Notes under the pieces: generated by a model
Database searches by the model: none
Told to the model about the DNA's origin: nothing
Seen by the model: the letters and a program-made list of their open reading frames with translations, nothing else
Made by a program: the position numbers and the translations under genes
Assembly: GCF_901521055.1 (NCBI RefSeq)
Contig: NZ_CABEGA010000012.1
Location: 1-64,000 of the forward strand
Length of the DNA stretch: 64,000 nucleotides
Direction: 5' to 3'
Source: Cellulomonas hominis
Lineage (GTDB): Bacteria > Actinomycetota > Actinomycetes > Actinomycetales > Cellulomonadaceae
In this document: piece after piece, positions 1 to 7,200 of the stretch
Position numbering within the stretch: position 1 is the first letter of the stretch
How the letters are laid out: every line of letters begins with the position of its first letter

Positions 1-181
1 CGCCGGCGGGCGGCTCGACGTCACGGGCGACGAGCCCGGCGGCCCACTCCCGCGACTCGGCCACGGCGGGGTCGGTGTCGGCGGCGTTCCGGAAGGCACC
101 GGGGCGCGGGGACGGCGCGTCGGCGGCGCGGCCGCGCCGCCCGCGCCCCGTGCGGTGGAGCTCGCCGCCGCCGGCGGCCAC
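1..181 (-). CDS. Partial hypothetical protein (possible PutA-type dehydrogenase fragment)
   Basis: This reading frame begins at a GTG (179-181) on the minus strand and runs off the left edge. Nearly every third codon position is G or C. The visible 59 residues begin with a Gly/Arg/Ala-rich stretch followed by an FRNAADTDPAVAESREWAAG segment. That FRN-x(3)-TDP-x(5)-R-x-W pattern reminds me of the linker before the aldehyde dehydrogenase domain of actinobacterial bifunctional PutA proteins, but the match is from memory and weak. It lies directly downstream of ndh. A competing plus-strand frame (3-194) is also open but gives a low-complexity Pro/Ala/Arg peptide. Confidence 0.4.
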   Translation of the reverse strand, partial: MAAGGGELHRTGRGRRGRAADAPSPRPGAFRNAADTDPAVAESREWAAGLVARDVEPPAG

Positions 182-212
182 CCCGGCCCCCTGACCGTCC
201 CGGCCGCCGGCG

Positions 213-1586
213 TCAGCTGCCGGCGACGTCCTGCGCGCGCCGCGTCGGGTGCTCCGCCCCGCGGGACCGCAGCACCGTGCGCCCGACCACCTGCTGCCAG
301 GTCGCGGTGCGCTCGGACCGGCCGGTGCCGATGAACGACACCGCCCAGTGCAGCAGCGTCGTGACGCGGTTCTTGAAGCCGACCAGGTAGACGATGTGCA
401 CGCCGAGCCACAGCAGCCACGCGACGAACCCGGCGGTCTGCACCGGCCCGATCTTCGCGACCGCCTGGAACCGCGACACCGTGGCGAGGCTGCCCTTGTC
501 GCGGTAGACGAACGGCTCACCGGTCGGCTCGCCCTTGACGTGCCGGATGATCTCCTCCGCCGCGTACCGCCCGGACTGCATGGCGGCGGGCGCGACGCCG
601 GGGACCCCCTTGCGGGAGGCCATGTCGCCGACGACGAACACCTCCGGGTGCCCGGGCAGGGACCCGTTCGGCTCGACGCTCACGCGCCCCGCCCGGTCCA
701 CCTCGGCGCCGGTCTGCTCCCCGAGGCGGCGGGCCAGCGGGGAGGCGGACACGCCCGCGGCCCACACCTTGGTCTGCGCGTCGATGCGGGTCCGGTTGCC
801 GTCGGTGTCCTCCACGTCGACGAAGTCGGCGCCCACGTCGACGACCTTGTGGTTCATCAGCAGCTCGACGCCCAGGCCCTCGAGCGTGCGGGCGGCCGAC
901 TCCTGCAGCTTCTCGGGGTAGCCGGGCAGCACCTGCGGCACGGGGTCCACCAGCAGGATGCGGGCCTGCGACGGGTCGATGTGCCGGAAGTTGCCGCGGA
1001 GCGACCGGTGCGCGAGCTCCGCCAGCTGCCCCGCCATCTCCACGCCGGTGGGGCCCGCACCGACGACGACGGACGTCATGAGCCGGGTGCGCTCGGCGGG
1101 GTCGGTGGCGAGCTCCGCGAGCTCGAACGCCCCGAACACCCGGCCGCGGATCTCGAGGGCGTCGTCGATGCTCTTCAGGCCCGGGGCGTGGTCCGCGAAC
1201 TGGTCGTTGCCGAAGTAGGACTGCCCGGCGCCGGCGGCGACGATCAGGCTGTCGTAGGGCGTCCGGGTCTCCCCGAGCGGCGAGGACGACACGACGACGC
1301 GGTTCTCCACGTCGATGTCCGTCACCACGCCCAGCAGCACGCGGGCGTTGCGCTGGCCCCGCAGCACGTCGCGGGTCGCGGGGGAGATCTCCCCGACCGA
1401 CAGCACGCCCGTCGCGACCTGGTAGAGCAGGGGCTGGAACACGTGCGTCGCGGTGCCGTCGACGACGGTCACCCGCACCGGCGCGCCGGCCAGGGCCTTC
1501 GTGGCGAACAGGCCGCCGAAGCCGGAGCCGATCACCACCACGTCGTGGGGCTTTCCGGGTGTGCGCGAGGGGACGCTGGCGCTCAT
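213..1586 (-). CDS. ndh: Type II NADH:quinone oxidoreductase
   Basis: A 457-residue non-proton-pumping NADH dehydrogenase that passes electrons from NADH to the menaquinone pool at the inner face of the membrane. Two Rossmann dinucleotide motifs are visible: GSGFGG near residues 20-25 for FAD and GAGPTG near residue 175 for NADH. The stretch FQPLLYQVATG after the first motif and a VVGDMAS flavin-binding motif are typical of the family. Near the C-terminus, GFVAWLLWLGVHIVYLVGF is a hydrophobic anchor. The ATG at 1584-1586 is preceded by a GGAAGGA ribosome site 6 nt upstream. The frame is open far upstream, but that extension has no coding character of its own. Length and motifs fit Ndh well. 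Confidence 0.95.
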   Translation of the reverse strand: MSASVPSRTPGKPHDVVVIGSGFGGLFATKALAGAPVRVTVVDGTATHVFQPLLYQVATGVLSVGEISPATRDVLRGQRNARVLLGVVTDIDVENRVVVSSSPLGETRTPYDSLIVAAGAGQSYFGNDQFADHAPGLKSIDDALEIRGRVFGAFELAELATDPAERTRLMTSVVVGAGPTGVEMAGQLAELAHRSLRGNFRHIDPSQARILLVDPVPQVLPGYPEKLQESAARTLEGLGVELLMNHKVVDVGADFVDVEDTDGNRTRIDAQTKVWAAGVSASPLARRLGEQTGAEVDRAGRVSVEPNGSLPGHPEVFVVGDMASRKGVPGVAPAAMQSGRYAAEEIIRHVKGEPTGEPFVYRDKGSLATVSRFQAVAKIGPVQTAGFVAWLLWLGVHIVYLVGFKNRVTTLLHWAVSFIGTGRSERTATWQQVVGRTVLRSRGAEHPTRRAQDVAGS

Positions 1587-1675
1587 CAGGGGTCCTTCCG
1601 CGGAGGGGTGGCGGGACCCGTCCGACCCTACGAGCGCGGTGGTCGGAGCGCGCGCGGAGCCGGCACCGCCTCCCG

Positions 1676-2743
1676 TCAGGCCGGCGGCGCGAGGATGTCC
1701 GCCAGGCTGAACCCCACCGGCTCCTCGAGCTGCGCGTAGGTGCAGGTGGCCGGGTCGCGGTCGGTGCGCCACCGGCGGAACTGGGCGGTGTGCCGGAACC
1801 GGTCGCCCTCCATGTGGTCGTACGCGACCTCGACCACGAGCTCGGGGCGCAGCGGCACGAACGACAGGTCCTTCCCGGCGCTCCACCGGCTGACCGCGCC
1901 GGGCATCCGCTTGTCGCCGTGGGCGGACTGGTCGGCCCAGTCGCCCCACGGGTGCCCGGACAGGTCGTCGGCGCGCAGCGGCTCCAGCTCCTCCACGAGC
2001 GTCTTGCGCCGGGCCATCGGGAACGACGCCGCGACGCCCACGTGCTGCAGCCGGCCGTCGTCGGTCCACAGGCCGAGCAGCAGCGAGCCGACGACCGGGC
2101 CGGACTTGTGCCAGCGGAAGCCGGCGACCACGCAGTCGGCGGTGCGGGCGTGCTTGACCTTGAACATCGTGCGCTTGTCCGGCTGGTACGTGCCGTCCAG
2201 CGGCTTCGCGACGACGCCGTCGAGCCCGGCGCCCTCGAACCGGCCGAACCAGTCCTGGGCGACCGCGAGGTCCGCGGTCGAGGGTGTCAGGTGGACCGGC
2301 GCCTGCGCCCCGCCGAGCGCGTCGACGAGCCGCGCGCGCCGGTCCGCGAACGGCGTCCGCATGAGGTCCTCGTCGCCGAGCGCCAGCAGGTCGAAGCCGA
2401 CGAACGACGCGGGGGTCTGCTGGGACAGCAGCCGCACGCGGCTGTCCGCCGGGTGGATGCGCTGCTGCAGCGCGTCGAAGTCCAGCCGGTCGCCGGACAC
2501 CACGACGATCTCCCCGTCGACGACGCACCGCTCGGGCAGGTTCGCCTTGAGGGACTCGACGAGCTCCGGGAAGTACCGCGTCATCGGCTTCTCGTTGCGG
2601 CTGCCCAGGACGACCTCGTCGCCGTCCCGGAACACGATGGTCCGGAACCCGTCCCACTTGGGCTCGGTGTGCCCGAGGTCGGGGATCTCGGGCACGGCCT
2701 TGGCCAGCATCGGGGACACGGGTGGCATCACGGGCAGGTCCAT
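1676..2743 (-). CDS. ligC: ATP-dependent DNA ligase (LigC/LigD-ligase type)
   Basis: A 355-residue ATP-dependent DNA ligase made of the adenylation domain followed by an OB fold, without the polymerase and nuclease domains of full LigD. The nucleotidyltransferase motif I reads EPKWDGFR, with the adenylated lysine at residue 29. Motif IV (DGVVAKPL) and motif V (KVKHARTADCVV) follow. Actinobacterial LigC enzymes are linked to accessory end joining or gap repair; no Ku gene is visible here. I chose the ATG at 2741-2743 over the GTG/ATG nine bases earlier because a CAGGAT -10-like box ends 7 nt before it, which suggests a leaderless mRNA. The ABC-2 permease gene ends just upstream. Confidence 0.88.
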   Translation of the reverse strand: MDLPVMPPVSPMLAKAVPEIPDLGHTEPKWDGFRTIVFRDGDEVVLGSRNEKPMTRYFPELVESLKANLPERCVVDGEIVVVSGDRLDFDALQQRIHPADSRVRLLSQQTPASFVGFDLLALGDEDLMRTPFADRRARLVDALGGAQAPVHLTPSTADLAVAQDWFGRFEGAGLDGVVAKPLDGTYQPDKRTMFKVKHARTADCVVAGFRWHKSGPVVGSLLLGLWTDDGRLQHVGVAASFPMARRKTLVEELEPLRADDLSGHPWGDWADQSAHGDKRMPGAVSRWSAGKDLSFVPLRPELVVEVAYDHMEGDRFRHTAQFRRWRTDRDPATCTYAQLEEPVGFSLADILAPPA

Positions 2744-2761
2744 GGCGCCCATCCTGCTCGT

Positions 2762-3496
2762 TCACGCCCGGCGGCGCAGCGCCCAGACCGCTCCGGCCAC
2801 CGACGCCGCGCACCAGGCGAGCAGCACGACGAGGGAGCGCGCGGGCAGGGTGAACGCGTCGCTGACCAGGCCCGCCCGGACGAGCTGCGCCATCGGCTCG
2901 ATCGGCAGCCACTCGTGCGCGCCCTGCAGCCACCCGGGCATCCGCTCGGCGGGGTAGGACACCGGGCTGAACAGCAGCACGACGAACACCAGGGCCTGCG
3001 TCATCAGGGACGCCAGCGCGGGCGCGAGCAGCGAGGCCATCGCGTACCCGACCGCGGCGGCCGTGAGCGAGACCAGCAGGGCGCCCGGCACGAGCCACGG
3101 CGCGAGCGACAGGTCGACGTCGAACCGCAGCACGCCGGCGACGACGCCCAGCACCATGCCCGGCAGCGCCAGCACGGTCCAGACCAGCAGGTCGCTGATC
3201 AGGAACAGCGACCGCGGCACCGGCAGGGTCCGCATCCAGTCGAGGCTGCCCTCGGTGCGGGACTGGGACAGCAGCTGCGGCGTGACGACCAGGCCGATGG
3301 TGATGAGCGTGACCGTCGGCGCGCCGGTGGCGAGGTACAGCGCGGTCACCGGGTCCGGGTCCCCGACCAGCAGGCCGTAGCCGATCACGGTGGCGACGGC
3401 CATGAACACCTGCACCACGACCATGAGCGGCAGGAAGGCCGACTGGCGGCGGAGCTGCCACTGCGCCAGCAGCAGGGTCTGCTCGACGGCGGTCAC
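2762..3496 (-). CDS. ABC-2 type transporter permease
   Basis: A 244-residue integral membrane protein with about six hydrophobic segments, for example MVVVQVFMAVATVIGYGLLV and VFVVLLFSPVSYP. The latter contains the FSPVSYP-type signature common in ABC-2 exporter permeases. Its start overlaps the end of the upstream ATPase gene by 4 bp (GTGA), so the two are translationally coupled and should form one exporter. The substrate cannot be read from sequence. Regulation is expected through the TetR regulator encoded divergently beyond the ATPase. Confidence 0.88.
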   Translation of the reverse strand: MTAVEQTLLLAQWQLRRQSAFLPLMVVVQVFMAVATVIGYGLLVGDPDPVTALYLATGAPTVTLITIGLVVTPQLLSQSRTEGSLDWMRTLPVPRSLFLISDLLVWTVLALPGMVLGVVAGVLRFDVDLSLAPWLVPGALLVSLTAAAVGYAMASLLAPALASLMTQALVFVVLLFSPVSYPAERMPGWLQGAHEWLPIEPMAQLVRAGLVSDAFTLPARSLVVLLAWCAASVAGAVWALRRRA

Positions 3497-4473
3497 GCGG
3501 CCTCACCCGCCAGGGCGGTCGCGGTGCCGGCGTGGTGCTCGTCGCCGACCAGGTCCACGTACACGTCCTCCAGGGACGCGGGGGTGAGCGCGTACCGCTC
3601 CAGACGGTCGGCCGCGACCTCCGCCTGCGCCCACCGCACGACCTCCGCGGCGTCGTCGGACCGGACCGTCCCGGTCTCGCGGCCGCGCGAAGCGGACACG
3701 CCGCGGACGGCGGGGTGCCACGCCCAGGCCGCGCCGTCGAGGTCGTGCGCGAGGTCGGCCTCGACCGTGAGCGTGTCCTGCAGGTGCGCGGTGAGGCCCG
3801 CGGGGGTGTCGTCGGCGAGCACGACGCCGTGGTCGAGCACGGCCAGGCGGTCGACCACCCGCTCCGCCTCGCGCACGTTGTGGGTGACCAGCAGGACCCC
3901 GCGGCCCTGGTCGGCGAGCGCGCGGATCTGCTGCCACAGCAGCCGGCGGCGCACCGGGTCGACATCGTTGGTCGGCTCGTCCAGCACCACGAGCCGGCCC
4001 GGGGCGACGACGGTCATCGCGAACGCCGTGAGGCGGGCGATGCCGCCGGAGACCTTCTCCGCGGGGGTGTCGGCCCACGGGCCGAGGTCCAGCGCGTCGA
4101 TCAGCTCGGTCGCACGCTCCCGGACGGCGGGGCGGTCGGCGCCCCGGATGCGTCCCACGAGCTCGATCGCGCGGCGGGGCGTCAGCCCGGTGATCGGGAC
4201 GTTGGCCTGCGCCTGGATCGACACGAGCCGGCGGGCCTGGTCGGGGTGTGCGACCGCGTCGACCCCGGCGAGGCGGATGGTCCCTGCGTCGGGCCGCACG
4301 AGGCCGACCACCTGGTTCACGAGCGTGGTCTTGCCCGCTCCGTTGTGGCCCAGCAGCCCGACGACCTGCCCCGCGGCGACGTCCAGGTCGATCCCGTCGT
4401 TGGCCTGCACACCGCTGCGTCCGCGGTACCGCTTGCGCAGCCCCCGCACGCTCAGCACGTCTGCCGATCCCAT
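3493..4473 (-). CDS. ABC transporter ATP-binding protein (ABC-2 exporter)
   Basis: A 326-residue ATPase subunit that would power the permease encoded downstream. Walker A is GHNGAGKTT at residues 42-50, the signature is VSGGI, and Walker B is LVVLDEPTNDVDP. A C-terminal extension of about 100 residues after the ATPase core is typical of drug or polyketide exporter ATPases of the DrrA type. I start at the ATG 4471-4473, which has a GGAGGAGGT ribosome site 5-6 nt upstream; the frame stays open 20 codons further, into the operator region. The upstream region carries three TACC-N4-GGTA palindromes that fit control by the divergent TetR gene. Exported substrate unknown. Confidence 0.9.
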   Translation of the reverse strand: MGSADVLSVRGLRKRYRGRSGVQANDGIDLDVAAGQVVGLLGHNGAGKTTLVNQVVGLVRPDAGTIRLAGVDAVAHPDQARRLVSIQAQANVPITGLTPRRAIELVGRIRGADRPAVRERATELIDALDLGPWADTPAEKVSGGIARLTAFAMTVVAPGRLVVLDEPTNDVDPVRRRLLWQQIRALADQGRGVLLVTHNVREAERVVDRLAVLDHGVVLADDTPAGLTAHLQDTLTVEADLAHDLDGAAWAWHPAVRGVSASRGRETGTVRSDDAAEVVRWAQAEVAADRLERYALTPASLEDVYVDLVGDEHHAGTATALAGEAA

Positions 4474-4498
4474 CGTGCACCTCCTCCGTCTCGTCACA

Positions 4499-4510
4499 TA
4501 CCGATCGGTA
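4499..4510. promoter_or_regulatory. Operator palindrome 1 (TetR/ABC intergenic)
   Basis: TACCGATCGGTA is a perfect 12-bp palindrome 26 bp upstream of the ABC ATPase start. It shares the TACC-N4-GGTA form with two more sites in the same intergenic region, so it is a probable operator for the adjacent TetR protein. Confidence 0.65.
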
Positions 4511-4541
4511 CATCGGTGACCGTAGCAGCACATGGCGTCAC

Positions 4542-4555
4542 ATACCAGGGGGTAT
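4542..4555. promoter_or_regulatory. Operator palindrome 2 (TetR/ABC intergenic)
   Basis: ATACCAGGGGGTAT has 5-bp inverted arms ATACC/GGTAT around a 4-nt spacer, the same arrangement as the flanking sites at 4499-4510 and 4621-4634. Confidence 0.6.
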
Positions 4556-4620
4556 CCATCGAGCCGGGGGCGTGTCTGCGCAGGTCCGGGCGCCGGGACG
4601 ATCGTCTCGACGTCGTCGAC

Positions 4621-4634
4621 ATACCGCGCGGTAC
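4621..4634. promoter_or_regulatory. Operator palindrome 3 overlapping the tetR promoter
   Basis: TACCGCGCGGTA (4622-4633) is a perfect palindrome. It lies just upstream of a TATGAT -10 box (4644-4649) that ends 6 nt before the tetR start codon. Repressor bound here would cover the -35 and spacer region, so autorepression is likely. A degenerate fourth half-pair (TACGCCCGTGGGTA, 4632-4645) overlaps it. Confidence 0.65.
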
Positions 4635-4655
4635 GCCCGTGGGTATGATGGCGGG

Positions 4656-5492
4656 ATGGCCCGGACCCCCGACCGCGACGAGCACCCCGACGACACCATC
4701 GGCGCCGCCACCCGCGCCCTGGCGGACGCGACCGCCGCCCTGACCCGCCTCATCGGCAAGCAGGTGCAGAGCGTCGTCCCCGAGGTCTCGGAGGCGGTCG
4801 CCGCGAGCCTGCGCGAGGCGTCACGCGGCCTGGCGGACGCGTCCGAGCACGTGCAGCGGGCCGGCGACGGCACCCGGGCCGAGGGTCGCCGGCGGGAGAA
4901 GGTGGACCGCACCCGCGCCGACCTGCTCGACGCCGCCGCCCGCGTCATCGCCGCGAAGGGCTACGAGGGCGCGTCCGTCGGCGACATCGCCGCCGAGGCT
5001 GGGTACACCAAGGGGGCCCTGTACGGGCACTTCGGGTCCAAGGAGGGCGTGTTCCTCGCCCTCGCGCGCGAGCGCCTGGGGATCGCGATGTCCGACCCCG
5101 ACCTGGACATCCCCGGGCTCAGCACCGACGGCGTCGACACCGCGGCCCTGGCGGGCTGGCTGCGGGACGCGCAGGACGACCCGAACCTGCTGCTGTCCCT
5201 GGAGTTCCTGACCTACGGGCTGCGCAACCCCGACGCGGGTGGCGAGCTCGCGGCGCTGCACGTGCGGTCCTTCGACCTCGTCGCCGAGCAGGTCGCGGCC
5301 ATGCGGCTGGCCCGGCGCCGCGCTGCCGGTGCCGAGCCGGGGCCCGCCGAACCGACGCAGGAGGACCGGGACGCGGCGCTCGCGGTCATCAGCGTGCTGA
5401 ACGTCGCGACGCTCGAGGGCAAGCTCACCGGGTCGGAGCACATGTCGCCGGAGGCCGGAGCCCGGATCATCGCCCGGCTGCTGGCCGGCTGA
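4656..5492 (+). CDS. TetR family regulator with long N-terminal extension
   Basis: A 278-residue TetR-type repressor. The DNA-binding domain sits unusually far in, at about residues 83-130, where the recognition helix region reads SVGDIAAEAGYTKGALYGHF. The first 80 residues form an extra segment rich in Ala, Ser and charged residues that looks amphipathic and helical; most TetR proteins start only 5-20 residues before the helix-turn-helix. The C-terminal ligand domain is ordinary in length. The start ATG lies exactly 6 nt after a TATGAT box, so the mRNA is probably leaderless, and no Shine-Dalgarno sequence is visible. Palindromes at 4499, 4542 and 4621 suggest that it represses itself and the divergent ABC exporter. 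Confidence 0.88.
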   Translation: MARTPDRDEHPDDTIGAATRALADATAALTRLIGKQVQSVVPEVSEAVAASLREASRGLADASEHVQRAGDGTRAEGRRREKVDRTRADLLDAAARVIAAKGYEGASVGDIAAEAGYTKGALYGHFGSKEGVFLALARERLGIAMSDPDLDIPGLSTDGVDTAALAGWLRDAQDDPNLLLSLEFLTYGLRNPDAGGELAALHVRSFDLVAEQVAAMRLARRRAAGAEPGPAEPTQEDRDAALAVISVLNVATLEGKLTGSEHMSPEAGARIIARLLAG

Positions 5493-5495
5493 GGC

Positions 5496-5999
5496 TCAGC
5501 CCGCGTCGCGGTGCGCGTTGCGGGACAGCCGCAGCGGCACGGCGAGCCACACGACCGACAGGCCGACGATGACGAGCGCGCCGGCGATCCAGCCCGCCGT
5601 GCGGTCGACCACGACGTCGAACAGCAGCAGCGCGGAACCCGCCAGCACGAGCGCGAGCATCGCCAGGCCGGTCTGCGCCATCTTGTCCGCCGACTCCACC
5701 AGCTCGCGCTTGAGGTGCCGCCGGAACAGGATCCGGTGCAACGACACCGGCGCGACGATGAAGCCCGTCGCCGCGACCGCGAGCACCACCAGGACCAGGT
5801 AGACGGCCTTCTGGTACTCGTCGAGGTCGAGGAACCGCTGCTGGAACGGCACCGTGAGCAGGAACCCGGTGAGGATCTGCACGCCGGTCTGCGCGACGCG
5901 CAGCTCCTGGAGCAGCTCGTTCCAGTTCCGGTCCATGCGCTCGGTCGGCGTCTCGCTGCGCCCGTCGTCGGTGCGTGCGGCGCGCTGCTGGTCGGTCAT
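5496..5999 (-). CDS. DUF6328-type membrane protein
   Basis: A 167-residue membrane protein. A hydrophilic N-terminus with a WNELLQELRVAQTGVQIL segment is followed by four hydrophobic stretches: ILTGFLLTVPF, VYLVLVVLAVAATGFIV, GLAMLALVLAGSALLLF and AGALVIVGLSVVWLAV. This pattern matches the DUF6328 family of actinobacterial membrane proteins, whose role is unknown. The ATG at 5997-5999 has a GGAGGA ribosome site. The gene converges on tetR with only 3 bp between them. Confidence 0.8.
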   Translation of the reverse strand: MTDQQRAARTDDGRSETPTERMDRNWNELLQELRVAQTGVQILTGFLLTVPFQQRFLDLDEYQKAVYLVLVVLAVAATGFIVAPVSLHRILFRRHLKRELVESADKMAQTGLAMLALVLAGSALLLFDVVVDRTAGWIAGALVIVGLSVVWLAVPLRLSRNAHRDAG

Positions 6000-6075
6000 G
6001 GTCGTCCTCCGTCCCGCGCCGCGGGGGAGGGGGAGTCCCGCGACGCGCTCGCCGTATGGTGCCGCGCCCGCGGGC

Positions 6076-6561
6076 TCAGCGCAGGTCGAGCAGCAGCGTG
6101 TCGGACCCGCCCACGCGGCCGACGGGCCGGAACCCGCGGCGCTCGTACATCGCGCGCGCCACGGCGTTGCCGTCCTCGACCGACAGGCTGACCGCCCGCC
6201 GACCCGCCTGACGTGCCCCGTCGAGGCACGCGTCGAGCAGCGCGGAGCCCGCACCCGTGCCGCGCGCCGGCGCCAGCACGGCCATCGACAGCTCCGGCAC
6301 GTCGTCGGCCACGTACCCCCACCCCGGGGCGTCGGCGGTCAGCAGCCGCAGCCACGCCGCGCCCACCGGCTCGCCCGTCCCGTCGAGGGCGACCACCCCG
6401 AGGTCCGACGGCCGGCCCCACCCGGCGACGTACCGCGCCAGGTGCGGGTCGGCGGCGACGTCCTGCGCCCGGACGCGCTCCTCGCCGGTCCAGTTCACGG
6501 CGGCAGCGACCAGGCCGGTCAGCAGGTCGGCGTCGTCGGCGGTCGTGGGTCGCAGGTGCAT
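6076..6561 (-). CDS. GNAT family N-acetyltransferase
   Basis: A 161-residue acetyltransferase of the GNAT fold. The beta-4/alpha-3 acetyl-CoA loop reads ARGTGAGSALLDACL, matching Q/RxxGxG/A, and the C-terminal part ends with NAVARAMYERRGFRPVGR, the usual closing motif. The opening MHLRPTTADDADLL is the standard first strand. Substrate unknown. The start ATG is at 6559-6561, and a GAGACT hexamer 6 nt upstream could serve as a leaderless -10 box. Confidence 0.85.
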   Translation of the reverse strand: MHLRPTTADDADLLTGLVAAAVNWTGEERVRAQDVAADPHLARYVAGWGRPSDLGVVALDGTGEPVGAAWLRLLTADAPGWGYVADDVPELSMAVLAPARGTGAGSALLDACLDGARQAGRRAVSLSVEDGNAVARAMYERRGFRPVGRVGGSDTLLLDLR

Positions 6562-6754
6562 GGCGGGAGTCTCGTCCGCCCCGGGCGCGCGGCGCCACCG
6601 GATTCGGGTCCGTGGGCAGGGGGCGGCGGGAATGACCGTGCGGCCGGGCGCGTTGGAACGGTACGATCGACATGCTGCGCGCGGCGACCGGGTCACACCG
6701 GGAGGCGGGCGCGGTGATCGACACGAGATTGACAACTCCACAGCAGCACCCACT

Positions 6755-7122
6755 GGGGGTGATCGGTTTCGACGGTGATCGTCGAACCAGGAGAAGCGGG
6801 CCGAGGACACACGGTTATCTCGCTAACGCTCCGTGTAAACCAATAGGTGCCGATAACAAGCGCACCGACTTCGCCCTCGCCGCCTGAGCGAGCCTCGAAG
6901 TCCGTCAGCCTGAGCTAGCTTCCGACTCAGTTCCTGGCGTCATCTAGGGAGCCACTGCTCGCAGCCTTCGTCACCGGGGCTGCGGGGACTTTCAGGTGAC
7001 TGAGCCCGTCCGCGACTTGTCTGCGTGATCGCGGGGGCCGAGAAAATCTGCTGCAGACTGCGCCCGGAGAAGCCCTGGTCCCACGTCATCGGACGCGGGT
7101 TCGATTCCCGCCACCTCCACCA
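6755..7122 (+). ncRNA. ssrA: Transfer-messenger RNA (tmRNA)
   Basis: tmRNA rescues ribosomes stalled on broken mRNAs and tags the nascent peptide for proteolysis. The 5' end GGGGGTG (6755-6761) pairs with CACCTCC (7112-7118) to form the acceptor stem, followed by the discriminator A and an encoded CCA at 7120-7122. The T arm GCGGG-TTCGATT-CCCGC lies at 7095-7111. The GGTTTCGAC stretch after the 5' stem is diagnostic. The tag reading frame starts at the GCC resume codon (6849) and reads ADNKRTDFALAA before TGA at 6885-6887, a normal actinobacterial tag with an -ALAA degron. Length is 368 nt. Confidence 0.96.
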
Positions 7123-7128
7123 GTGACA

Positions 7129-7160
7129 CGAGGCCCGTCCCGCTCGCGGGGCGGGCCTCG
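7129..7160. terminator. Hairpin terminator between ssrA and the Fic gene
   Basis: A 14-bp stem (CGAGGCCCGTCCCG, one G-T wobble, CGGGGCGGGCCTCG) with a 4-nt loop lies 6 nt after the tmRNA CCA end. There is no clear T-tract. It sits between convergent ssrA and the minus-strand Fic gene, so it could serve both. Confidence 0.75.
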
Positions 7161-7200
7161 TCGCGTCTGCGGCGGCGCGCGTCGGCCTGTTCGCGATCGG

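Noticed and set aside
3-194. Plus-strand coding end at the left edge
   Set aside because: The frame is open and ends at TGA 192-194, but its translation is Pro/Ala/Arg low complexity, and the minus-strand frame is more protein-like.
213-3965. A single 1250-residue minus-strand protein
   Set aside because: Only its last 457 residues are a real protein (Ndh). The upstream part is a shadow of the ABC and ligase genes, which are read in other frames.
1559-4519. A 986-residue plus-strand open frame opposite the ligase and ABC genes
   Set aside because: Low-complexity Arg/His/Gln-rich translation, antisense to clear genes; a typical high-GC shadow frame.
6562-6754. A specific ssrA promoter
   Set aside because: TTGACA at 6729-6734 is too close to the mature 5' end with no -10 at the right distance, and other candidates were no better.
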